Assembly (NCBI GenBank): GCA_028279185.1
Contig: JANQSS010000173.1
Coordinates: 1-64,000 of the forward strand
Length of the DNA stretch: 64,000 nucleotides
Direction: 5' to 3'
Origin: Saprospiraceae bacterium
Lineage (GTDB): Bacteria; Bacteroidota; Bacteroidia; Chitinophagales; Saprospiraceae
Within the stretch, counting starts at the first letter, position 1. Each line of letters starts with the position of its first letter. Below the pieces are notes generated by a model. That model was not told where the DNA came from, did not search any database, and saw only the letters and a list, made by a program, of their open reading frames with translations. The translations under genes were made by a program, and so were the position numbers. Below, piece after piece: positions 1 through 8,142 of this stretch.

Positions 1-3000
1 GTCACCGTGACACTCCAATGCTGGTGCATCTACGTTGTCCCGGTCTAATGGTAATGTCAAGTTACCCAATGTCGCTGCTTTCAAACGGATTGTATCCGTA
101 CACTCAGCTACATTTCCTGATCCATCTGTTGCTGTCCAGTGACGCAATACCATTGTAGTAAAGCCTGAACCCAATGTACAATCTATATCGATTTCTTCAT
201 CTTCGTATACTAGATCAACTGGTCCACATGGATCAAATCCTGATACAACATAGGAATTCGGTCCTGAAGGAACTGCCACTGCTGCTTCAGGTAGTGGTAA
301 TGGAATACCAGATACGATATCAGCTGTGATTTCTAAGTTCAATACATTAACCGTTCCATCGTCACCACCAACTAAGTCAGTTACGGTAACAACCCATGTT
401 CCATTTGCATCTTCTCCGTTGAAAACTGATAACGGGTTTTGAGGTTGGAACGTACCTGATGCAGCAGGTGATGTTGGATTACACATAGCATCCAAATCAG
501 CGTAAGGTGCTGCGGCTTGATCATCCAAAGTCACAACTATGTCATCATTAGCACAACCAAATCCAGGTCCGCCAATATTATTGATTACAGTAACACTAGT
601 TCCACTTGGCGATGTCACTTCTACCTGAAGATCACCAATCCAAGTATGTGATATGTCGAAAGAAATATTTACATCTGTTACTGACGAGAATGTTCCTTGT
701 AACGATACAGGAATCTCAATGTCAGCTGGAGCACCAGCTGTAACAAATGTTCCTGGTGTCAAGTTTCCTCCACCTGATACAGAACCTGCAGGTGTAATTC
801 CTGGGCTGATATCATCATCACAATCTACTTCATATGTATCACACGCTAAATCAGGAATCAACTTGTCTTCGATGTTGATATAGCCCCAGCAAGACCCGAC
901 TCCACTCGGGTTTGTAACAACACCTACAATTGTTTGACCTGCATAGTCCCCGGTAACTGGGTTAGGAACTGGGGTGGTTAAAGTCTGATCCGTGTACAAT
1001 TGAACAATGTAATTATCATAACAAGCATATGGTCCTCCTTCAAGGATCATGTCTGCCGTAATTAGCACTTCACAATCTTCGTCCGGCGAAACATTAATTT
1101 CATCATTGCATGCCAAATCCGTGATAGGATCCGGGAATTCAACAATGGTTACATCAAAAGAACAGGTATCAGACAACCCGTTTGCATCAGTCACTACCCA
1201 CGTATTTGTGGTTGTACCTATTGGGAATGGATCACCTGAGGCTATTCCTGCAATCTGTGTGAGTACGTCAACCGGAGGAGCTGCTAACAAGATAGATCCT
1301 ATAGGTGATCTGAAATTTGCTGCTGGCGTACAATCAGCACCTGAAGGAGCGCCGAAAATACCGTGTGCGAAGTGGTCCAAACCAGCTGTGAAACTACGGC
1401 CGATACCTGCGTTGAAGACAACAGCTCCATTGGTAGAGGTATTATTACCGGCGTTGATCGCATATTTCATTGGGCCACCGGCCTGACCTACATCAGAAAC
1501 GATGTAAACACCTTTACATTCGTTTGCCGGGAGGGTAAATCCTAACGGTACATTAGTAGCCGTTCCAGTACCACCACTTGTAACCATAACAGACCCAACA
1601 TAATTCCAATTGGCGCTGCTTGCACCTGCTGTACCCATGTTAAAGACTCCGTTATATGTAGAACCCGTCGTATAGTAAAGAGAAATATTCCATGTTCCAG
1701 CATCGATGAAAAGATCCCATCCTTCAATTATTTGATCTTCATCAGTGGTATTCTCTAAATCAAAATTGTAGCCAACTTGACCCGTACCCCCTGGTGCTTG
1801 TGTACTCATTTGAAGCGTAGGCGAAGGAGGAACGGGAACCGAACACATGTTGAAGTCAACGGTGTAGTTATAATGTAAATCACATGCTCCCGGATCAAGT
1901 GTCACGGTGATGTCTGCTGGGCAGATAATTTCAGGTCCCGGGTCTTCCACTATTACTGTGGTTTGACATGTTGCCAGGTTTCCACTGCCGTCTGTTGCCA
2001 TGAACGTTACAACGGTTGTTCCAATAGGAAAATCTTCGTTAATTAAATCGGTACCACCATTGTAGTCATTTGTCGTCGCGGAAGCACCTGGGCAAGGATT
2101 AACACCGTCCAACAAAGCGGGTGTGGCCAAGGAAATCGTAGCGACACAAGTTGAAGCATCTGCCAATACTGTAATATCTGCAGGACAATCCAAAGTACAA
2201 GTTGACGGGTTACCCGTGTTACCATATTCGTGGATAAAGCGAGCAGAAACACCCGCAACCACAGTTCTTACCACGGTACCATCAGGCATGATTTCATGAA
2301 CGCCTGTTCCATTGGTAATGAGGTAATTTCCGTTTCCAAGCGGATAAACACCACGTAAGCCAGTTAATCCGGGTGGATTACTCGTATTTAATAAAGTACC
2401 AGTATTGTCAAATTCCAAAATGTCACTTAATGTAAAGTCAGCTACAAGTAAACCACCATTGGCTATTTCAAGGCATTGTTCCGGAAATGAAACATCCGTT
2501 GAATTAAATGTGCTGACAAAAGCACCTGTGGCATCATACTTCAATATGTCATCACTGGTTATGTTAACAGTCAAATATGTGTTATCGAATTCATAGTAAA
2601 TGACATCAAATGGGCTATCCATTCCTCCAGCGCCATTCGCTATGAAGTTTCCGACGGAATTTCCTCCAGCATCAAATGCGGCGATTGCATCGGCATTTGC
2701 TCCACCGCCAACGGTAACCAAGAGGTTTCCGTTGTCATTATGGAAAGCAATTCCACGTATGTTATCAAGGATTGCTGTATTAACACCACCTGCAGGGGCA
2801 AAACCACCGATAAACACACCAGAAGTCCCATCATATTCATTCACAATATCGTCGAGTTGATCCGAAATGTAAACCGAACCATCGAGTCCATAATCTGGGC
2901 GTGCCGCAATTGGAGTGGATAAATTTGCAGGGTCAGCAGGAATAAAATCCATATTGACCAAATCACCGGTCATACGGTCGAATGACATGACTCGGTCGTT

Positions 3001-3501
3001 AGAGCTTTCGGGAATGATAACGACACCCATACCACCTTGAGGCACAACTCGAGTTGAGTTTTGAACGAGGAACTGAGAGTCGAAAATATCCTGATTATAG
3101 ACGAGGCCATTTCCCATATTGCGATACGCACGATCCGTATCAAATGTGGCGTCTATCTCATCATAGAAAGCCAAGTATCCATCAAAATAATCCGTCATAC
3201 TGCGGACTACAGTGTAGAAGACTTTACCGTCTTCAATACCTGCCACTTCAATGATAAATTCATTTGGAATGAAAATCACGAGAGGAAGGCCATCCTGGAT
3301 GGCTTGCACTTTTGCCCGAGCAACATCCGAGTAGTCTGCTTCATTATGAAGCAATGTCTCAAGATAGTTTAGATCAGGTCGTTCATGACTCTGTTCTTGG
3401 TAGAAATCGGCGGGTTGAGAGCCCTTTTGAGCATTAACGTTCGATATGATAAGTACGAACATAAATACTCCCATAATACCTTTAAGTATACGTCTATTCA
3501 T
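1..3501 (-). CDS. Large secreted beta-propeller/HYR/P-domain protein (3'-truncated by window edge)
   Basis: The reading frame is open from an ATG at 3501 to base 1 (1167 codons) with no stop, so the C-terminus lies outside the window. The first ~23 residues are a signal peptide (MNRRILKG..., hydrophobic core, cut near NAQ). Residues ~110-420 look like NHL/beta-propeller repeats (LDNIRGIAF, LRGVYPLGNGNYLIT). From ~430 there are HYR-like modules with CPADITV and TDGSGNxAxC motifs, repeated near 525 and after 1110. Residues ~910-1055 match a proprotein-convertase P-domain (SHTWIGDLQVEV ... GTWVVTVTD). This is an extracellular or cell-surface adhesion or matrix type of protein. A sorting domain is expected beyond the edge but cannot be seen. 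The domain reading comes from hand translation; its ligand is unknown. Confidence 0.85.
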   Translation of the reverse strand, partial: MNRRILKGIMGVFMFVLIISNVNAQKGSQPADFYQEQSHERPDLNYLETLLHNEADYSDVARAKVQAIQDGLPLVIFIPNEFIIEVAGIEDGKVFYTVVRSMTDYFDGYLAFYDEIDATFDTDRAYRNMGNGLVYNQDIFDSQFLVQNSTRVVPQGGMGVVIIPESSNDRVMSFDRMTGDLVNMDFIPADPANLSTPIAARPDYGLDGSVYISDQLDDIVNEYDGTSGVFIGGFAPAGGVNTAILDNIRGIAFHNDNGNLLVTVGGGANADAIAAFDAGGNSVGNFIANGAGGMDSPFDVIYYEFDNTYLTVNITSDDILKYDATGAFVSTFNSTDVSFPEQCLEIANGGLLVADFTLSDILEFDNTGTLLNTSNPPGLTGLRGVYPLGNGNYLITNGTGVHEIMPDGTVVRTVVAGVSARFIHEYGNTGNPSTCTLDCPADITVLADASTCVATISLATPALLDGVNPCPGASATTNDYNGGTDLINEDFPIGTTVVTFMATDGSGNLATCQTTVIVEDPGPEIICPADITVTLDPGACDLHYNYTVDFNMCSVPVPPSPTLQMSTQAPGGTGQVGYNFDLENTTDEDQIIEGWDLFIDAGTWNISLYYTTGSTYNGVFNMGTAGASSANWNYVGSVMVTSGGTGTATNVPLGFTLPANECKGVYIVSDVGQAGGPMKYAINAGNNTSTNGAVVFNAGIGRSFTAGLDHFAHGIFGAPSGADCTPAANFRSPIGSILLAAPPVDVLTQIAGIASGDPFPIGTTTNTWVVTDANGLSDTCSFDVTIVEFPDPITDLACNDEINVSPDEDCEVLITADMILEGGPYACYDNYIVQLYTDQTLTTPVPNPVTGDYAGQTIVGVVTNPSGVGSCWGYINIEDKLIPDLACDTYEVDCDDDISPGITPAGSVSGGGNLTPGTFVTAGAPADIEIPVSLQGTFSSVTDVNISFDISHTWIGDLQVEVTSPSGTSVTVINNIGGPGFGCANDDIVVTLDDQAAAPYADLDAMCNPTSPAASGTFQPQNPLSVFNGEDANGTWVVTVTDLVGGDDGTVNVLNLEITADIVSGIPLPLPEAAVAVPSGPNSYVVSGFDPCGPVDLVYEDEEIDIDCTLGSGFTTMVLRHWTATDGSGNVAECTDTIRLKAATLGNLTLPLDRDNVDAPALECHGD

Positions 3502-3820
3502 GGTTAGAGATTGATTACAAAACAATAATCCAACAAATTTTATGCCAGGATTGCAATTTCATCAAATGCAATGCTGAAAAATCAATTTATTGGTTCAAAT
3601 TCGATCTCACTCTGATTGGAGAACCCATCATGCTGTTTCGTCCTGAAACGCTTGACTTTCGCATCAAACGTCTCAAACGGCTGAGTATCAGATCTCAATC
3701 AGAAGACGACAAACGATCATATAATCATTTCTGCCATCTGTAATGCGATGAGGCCGAATTAATAAACAAAGAAAGTAAATAAACACTAAACGTCCAATGA
3801 AATATGGCACTTTAATGGAC
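3502..3820. other. Intergenic, no gene seen
   Basis: About 320 bases between the start of the secreted giant gene and the stop of the DUF3810 gene, both on the minus strand. I see no convincing open frame, no strong hairpin with a T-run and no clean TAnnTTTG box. It should contain the promoter of the giant gene and the end of the DUF3810 transcript. Confidence 0.5.
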
Positions 3821-4939
3821 TTATTCCATCATTTTTGAGTAAACACTGGCATCACTCTTCTTTAAATTGTACATCAGATTTACGAAATAATTATAGTTTG
3901 CGAGTCCATCTTGAATCCCCTGGCTCTTGAGGTACGAATCATAAATTAGATTTCGAAACAGGGGTAAGTAGTCTTCGAACTGACTATGTTGTTTCGCTAT
4001 GGAAAGACGATCGGAATGTACCTTGGGTAAAATACGACTAACAGAATCATTGTATTCCTCATCACTTAAGAGTTGGGAAGCGTCCTTAAGCAAGTAATTT
4101 AAGTATGAAAGCGCTGCCCCATATTTGAGGATATCGTGACGACTTGAGCTGCAAACGAGGTATGCAATAAAATTGCAATCTCCCTCTGATGTCACACCAA
4201 AAGCATGTGCCAGTTCGTGCGCCATCGTAACAGGTTTCCTCAAATAGTGCACGCCATCATCTATATTTGACTCACCTGTGAAGGGCCAATAAATTCCAGC
4301 TGTGGACCAATGCAATAGAAAACCAGGAGGCCGGATAAACCGTATGCCCGGTCTGCCCTCTATCCGGTAATTAAACAGTTCGATTATTTGTAATACTCTC
4401 TGCACTATTTCACTTTGAATGGTGTGATCCACGGCAACATTTGTCAAGCTGTCGGCGTCCATGTTCTCCAGATTTTTCTTGGACCGTAATGCATTGAGTA
4501 GTGATACCGTTTGATCCAGTTCGTACTTGATCCAGGCCTTGTTTGGCTCATTTTCAGCCCATTTCATTCGTTCGGTAATCACTGGTCGACTATAATTGAA
4601 ACCCCAAAACCAGTAAAAGATAATGACAAGCACGGCAATCAAACTATACATCCTAAGAGTTAATGAGAACGCTTTTTTCCTGATTGGCCGACGGTCGACA
4701 ATGAATCTGGCAATGAAGCCCAGGATCAGGAAAAGAATTATGACCAAGCTTACCTGAATACCCGAGATCGGCAACATCAGTTTGTCCAAAAGCAACCTAA
4801 CTTTAGGAAAGACCATCATTCCGTAATATTTCTCTGCCAAATGAGCATGATTGTTCAATGTCATTTGCAATCCCAATGTTAGGATGAGAACTATCGTGAT
4901 TAATTGACAGAAAATAGAGTTGCGTTTTCGTACTCTCAT
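3821..4939 (-). CDS. DUF3810 family membrane protein with HExxH motif
   Basis: 372 residues. The N-terminus has three hydrophobic segments (about 10-30, 55-78 and 92-112). The soluble domain that follows contains the zinc-protease-like motif HELAHAFG preceded by TMA, then an EGDCNFIAY segment. This layout (three membrane helices, then a gluzincin-like HELAH domain) is that of the DUF3810 family, common in Bacteroidota and predicted to be a membrane-anchored metallopeptidase. Substrate and role are unknown. It is divergent from thioredoxin with about 100 bases between the starts. The family call rests on motif and topology recall, not on a search. Confidence 0.8.
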   Translation of the reverse strand: MRVRKRNSIFCQLITIVLILTLGLQMTLNNHAHLAEKYYGMMVFPKVRLLLDKLMLPISGIQVSLVIILFLILGFIARFIVDRRPIRKKAFSLTLRMYSLIAVLVIIFYWFWGFNYSRPVITERMKWAENEPNKAWIKYELDQTVSLLNALRSKKNLENMDADSLTNVAVDHTIQSEIVQRVLQIIELFNYRIEGRPGIRFIRPPGFLLHWSTAGIYWPFTGESNIDDGVHYLRKPVTMAHELAHAFGVTSEGDCNFIAYLVCSSSRHDILKYGAALSYLNYLLKDASQLLSDEEYNDSVSRILPKVHSDRLSIAKQHSQFEDYLPLFRNLIYDSYLKSQGIQDGLANYNYFVNLMYNLKKSDASVYSKMME

Positions 4940-5040
4940 CTTAATAAAACATTAACTTGTCACAGCCTCTATTGCGAAACTCTTTTACCTTTACGGCGTT
5001 TATCATTTTAAACGAAATTTAATCATTAAACAGGTACAAC

Positions 5041-5358
5041 ATGGCATTTGAATTCACGGATAGTAATTTTAAGGAAGAAGTTTTGGATAATGGAGGCCTT
5101 TCGGTCGTAGATTTTTGGGCAGAATGGTGCGGTCCTTGTCGCGCAATCACACCAATAATAGAGGAATTGGCCACAGAGTATGATGGCAACGTCAAGATTG
5201 GTAAACTAAATGTTGATCACAATCAAGAAGTTTCCTTCAAATATGGTGTGCGTTCGATACCCACTATCCTATTCATTAAAGGGGGCGAAGTTGTTGAGAA
5301 GCATGTGGGCACGGCGAGCAAGGATTACTTGAAACAAAAAATTGAAGCGCATCAGTAG
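5041..5358 (+). CDS. trxA: Thioredoxin
   Basis: 105 residues, the normal length for a single-domain thioredoxin. The active site WCGPC has cysteines at 30 and 33, and the cis-proline loop RSIPTILF is present. It reduces protein disulfides in the cytoplasm using electrons from thioredoxin reductase, encoded about 19 kb away at 24421-25368. It is a single-gene unit: a perfect 12-bp hairpin followed by Ts lies 24 bases past the stop. The start gives the family-typical short N-terminus (MAFEFTDSNF). Confidence 0.97.
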   Translation: MAFEFTDSNFKEEVLDNGGLSVVDFWAEWCGPCRAITPIIEELATEYDGNVKIGKLNVDHNQEVSFKYGVRSIPTILFIKGGEVVEKHVGTASKDYLKQKIEAHQ

Positions 5359-5381
5359 CGTTAGGCAAGATAAAAATAAGC

Positions 5382-5418
5382 AACGCCTCTATTCTTGTTT
5401 GTAATAGAGGCGTTTTTC
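5382..5418 (+). terminator. Intrinsic terminator after trxA
   Basis: A perfect 12-bp inverted repeat (AACGCCTCTATT at 5382-5393, AATAGAGGCGTT at 5403-5414) with a 9-base loop is followed by a short T-run. It ends the thioredoxin transcript. Confidence 0.9.
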
Positions 5419-5549
5419 GTTTCAGGCTTCAGAATATTCATTTATTCGATAAAATTGAATATTCAGTTAAGATGTACTTTTCGATATATTCTTGGCTATT
5501 CGAAAAAAGATTTACAATATTTGATTGCCATTTCACGTATCAACCATTC

Positions 5550-6476
5550 ATGAGTTATTTTGATCGAGTAGATTTAAAGTCACTAGAAAATTTAGACCTT
5601 CTTGCACGTCAGGTCGTGGAAGGATTCATTATAGGACTTCATAAAAGTCCTTTTCACGGCTTTTCTGTGGAGTTCGCTGAACACCGTCACTATAACCCAG
5701 GCGAGTCCACTAAAAATATAGACTGGAAGGTTTATGGTCGAACAGACCGATTGTACACAAAAAAATATGAAGAAGAAACAAATCTGCGTTGTCAACTTGT
5801 GATCGATACATCATCTTCCATGTTTTACCCTAAGTATCAGCTAAACGATGATACAGCCATAAATAAGTTTCAATTTTCAGCTTTGGCAGCTGCAGCATTA
5901 ATGAATTTGTTAAAGCGCCAACGCGACGCTTTTGGATTAAGCCTATTCAATGAAAAAGTTATTCAGCACATTAGACCTAAAAGTAGTAATACACAATACA
6001 AACTTCTACTCTCTTATCTTGATCAATATATTACCCACGAACCCCTTCAAAAAACAACTTCAGCAGCCGACACTTTGCACGAAATAGCTGATCGGATCCA
6101 TAAACGATCATTAGTTGTCATTTTTAGCGATTTACACGATACAAATACCAAAGTGGAAGAACTCTTCAGCGCCATGCAACATCTAAAATTCAACAAACAT
6201 GAAGTCGTTTTATTTCATGTAATGGATAAATCAAGCGAACTCGAATTCAACTTTGAAAATCGACCGTATGAATTTATAGATCTAGAAAATAATCAAAAAA
6301 TAAAACTGCAACCTAATCAAGTTAGAGAACAGTATCAAACACTCATTACTGATTTTTTGAATCAAATTCAAGTAACCTGTTTACAATTTAAAATTGACTA
6401 TAATTTTGCTGATATTGCCGAAGGTTTCTACCCAATTCTTCGATCATTTTTAGTAAAAAGATCAAAAATGTCTTAA
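5550..6476 (+). CDS. DUF58 domain-containing protein (von Willebrand A-like)
   Basis: About 308 residues from the ATG at 5550. An in-frame ATG at 5472 would add 26 aromatic residues that do not look family-like, whereas MSYFDRVDLKSLENLDLLAR is the usual opening of this Bacteroidota DUF58 group. The body has the DUF58 hallmark HRHYNPGESTKNIDWKVYGRTDRLYTKKYEEE, in which a RxYxPGD-like turn and a DWK-R-D core lead into a vWA-like fold with DTSSSM (a MIDAS-like DxSxS). Family members often work with MoxR-type AAA ATPases as assembly or chaperone factors, but no moxR gene is adjacent here. It is followed by ppk2 and an S4 gene on the same strand. Confidence 0.82.
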   Translation: MSYFDRVDLKSLENLDLLARQVVEGFIIGLHKSPFHGFSVEFAEHRHYNPGESTKNIDWKVYGRTDRLYTKKYEEETNLRCQLVIDTSSSMFYPKYQLNDDTAINKFQFSALAAAALMNLLKRQRDAFGLSLFNEKVIQHIRPKSSNTQYKLLLSYLDQYITHEPLQKTTSAADTLHEIADRIHKRSLVVIFSDLHDTNTKVEELFSAMQHLKFNKHEVVLFHVMDKSSELEFNFENRPYEFIDLENNQKIKLQPNQVREQYQTLITDFLNQIQVTCLQFKIDYNFADIAEGFYPILRSFLVKRSKMS

Positions 6477-6516
6477 TATAGCACTTCAATATTAAAACTT
6501 TTAATTTCAAGTAATA

Positions 6517-7260
6517 ATGATTCAATTAGCTGAAATCAGCCCTGATGCTCCTGCTGACATAAATAAAGATGAAATTAAAAATGTCGTGCGCGAATTTGGC
6601 CGTGATATTTCTGATTTACAAGAGCTATTATATGCGAATGGGAAACATGGTCTTTTAGTCGTATTTCAAGGAATGGATACTAGTGGAAAGGATGGAACGA
6701 CGGAAAAGGTATTTCGATATTGTACGCCAAATGGTGTGCATGCATTTTCATTTAAAAAGCCAACTGATTTGGAATTCGCTCATGATTTTTTATGGCGAGT
6801 CCATAAGGTAACACCTCCAAAAGGCAAAATACATGTATTTAATCGATCGCATTATGAGGATATTTTAATACAACGTGTTCATGATTGGATCGATGATGTA
6901 AAGCGCGAAAAACGTATGAAGGCAATAAATGAATTTGAAGAGTTATTATCTTTTGATTCAAATACAATAGTTCTAAAATTTTATTTGCATATTTCAAAAG
7001 AAAAGCAAAAAGAAAAACTAGAGGAACGCATGCAGGTGGAGCGCAAGTTTTGGAAATATAATCCCGGTGATTGGAAAGAACGTGAACATTGGGATAAGTA
7101 TATGGAAGCGTACGAATATGTCTTCAATAACAGTAAAATTCCCTGGAATATTGTTCCAGCTAACCAGCGATGGTACAGAAACTATGTCGTCGCAAAAAAA
7201 GTCAGACAAACCTTGCTCGATTTAAATATGACCTATCCTCCTCTAGCAACTGAAGAATAA
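6517..7260 (+). CDS. ppk2: Polyphosphate kinase 2 family protein
   Basis: 247 residues, a single-domain PPK2. The Walker A segment GMDTSGKDG is at residues 52-60. A second conserved block, FNRSHYEDIL, precedes a lid-like basic region (EERMQVERKFWKYNPGDWKER), as in PPK2 enzymes. These enzymes transfer phosphate between inorganic polyphosphate and nucleoside mono- or diphosphates in the cytoplasm. The NRSHYED form resembles the broad-range class rather than class I, which tends to have NRSWY; this subclass call is tentative. The gene sits 40 bases after the DUF58 gene and 6 bases before the S4 gene, so the three are probably cotranscribed. Confidence 0.92.
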   Translation: MIQLAEISPDAPADINKDEIKNVVREFGRDISDLQELLYANGKHGLLVVFQGMDTSGKDGTTEKVFRYCTPNGVHAFSFKKPTDLEFAHDFLWRVHKVTPPKGKIHVFNRSHYEDILIQRVHDWIDDVKREKRMKAINEFEELLSFDSNTIVLKFYLHISKEKQKEKLEERMQVERKFWKYNPGDWKEREHWDKYMEAYEYVFNNSKIPWNIVPANQRWYRNYVVAKKVRQTLLDLNMTYPPLATEE

Positions 7261-7266
7261 AGCGTC

Positions 7267-7659
7267 ATGTCAGCTCGAATTGATAAATGGTTATGGTCCG
7301 TGCGCATATTTAAATCGCGAACTCTCGCTGGAGAAATATGTAAAACAGGAAAGGCAAAATTAAATGGCAAACGAGCAAAAGCATCTGCTGAAATAAAAGT
7401 TGGGGACGTCATTGAAGTCAAAAAGAATGGCTTCAATCTCATCTTTAATGTCGTGAAAGTAATTCAAAAACGAGTAGGTGCACCAATTGCCGTAACTTGT
7501 TATAAAGACATTACGCCGGAATCCGAATTGCGCAAATATGAAGACTGGTTTATTGGTAAGGCTCGACCAGAATTTCGTGAAAAAGGAGAAGGACGTCCAA
7601 CGAAGAAAGATAGGCGATCAATAGACGAGTTTAAGTCTACTTATTTAGAAATAGATTAA
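7267..7659 (+). CDS. S4-domain RNA-binding protein (Hsp15-like)
   Basis: 130 residues. The N-terminal ~60 residues form an S4 domain (RIDKWLWSVRIFKSRTLA ... AKLNGKRAKASAEIKVGDVIEV), followed by a basic tail rich in K and R (GRPTKKDRR). This is the layout of the heat-shock protein 15 / HslR group, which binds stalled 50S subunits carrying nascent chains. The start is 6 bases after the ppk2 stop, so it is likely the last gene of a DUF58-ppk2-S4 operon. Confidence 0.88.
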   Translation: MSARIDKWLWSVRIFKSRTLAGEICKTGKAKLNGKRAKASAEIKVGDVIEVKKNGFNLIFNVVKVIQKRVGAPIAVTCYKDITPESELRKYEDWFIGKARPEFREKGEGRPTKKDRRSIDEFKSTYLEID

Positions 7660-8142
7660 AAGGCAATGGCGGCACTATGGCCTCGCATTATGGTTTAAAT
7701 TGTGCCAGACATTTTTTGTTTTATTCATTGGTTACCAATTTTATAGCTCAGACCATCCATTAAACATTTTATTATTTCCATTAACCGTCAGGTCAATTTT
7801 CATCCGGTTTATCATAATTCAGCCAGGATAAAATGGTATCCAACATCCAGTGTCAAGCTGGATAACAAAAGGAGCCGCCAATATTTACCACTACAATTAA
7901 CATGTTGTCCATCGAAATGGCTTTTTATTGATCCTAAAAATGAAATACATGGTGATTTGTGCACATCTTGCATGATCATTTGGAATTTACGCTCAATGTG
8001 AATTTTGGACCCATGTTGGGTCCCATGACCGATTACCTTTCCTTCAAAAACCACATCATCATGTGATGCAGATTTTTTGGTGCATCTGGCTCAACCTTCG
8101 AAATTTGATCTATCTGATTGATCACAATTAAAAAATGTTGCC
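7660..8142. other. Intergenic, no gene supported
   Basis: About 480 bases between the S4 gene and a large secreted-protein gene. An 80-codon minus-strand frame inside it has no recognisable family or promoter and is probably chance. One compact perfect hairpin is present (GGACCCA at 8007-8013, TGGGTCC at 8017-8023) without a T-run on either side, so it is not an obvious terminator. Confidence 0.5.

Noticed and set aside
1049-1486. 145-codon plus-strand frame within the left-edge giant gene
   Set aside because: It lies opposite the continuous minus-strand frame, whose translation shows clear HYR/P-domain motifs.
8007-8023. Perfect 7-bp hairpin GGACCCA/TGGGTCC
   Set aside because: No T-run on either strand and no gene end nearby, so it is not called a terminator; could be a protein-binding palindrome but nothing else supports that.
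7812-8054. 80-codon minus-strand frame in the gap before the beta-helix gene
   Set aside because: No recognisable family, no promoter or terminator around it, and an unusual residue mix; probably chance.
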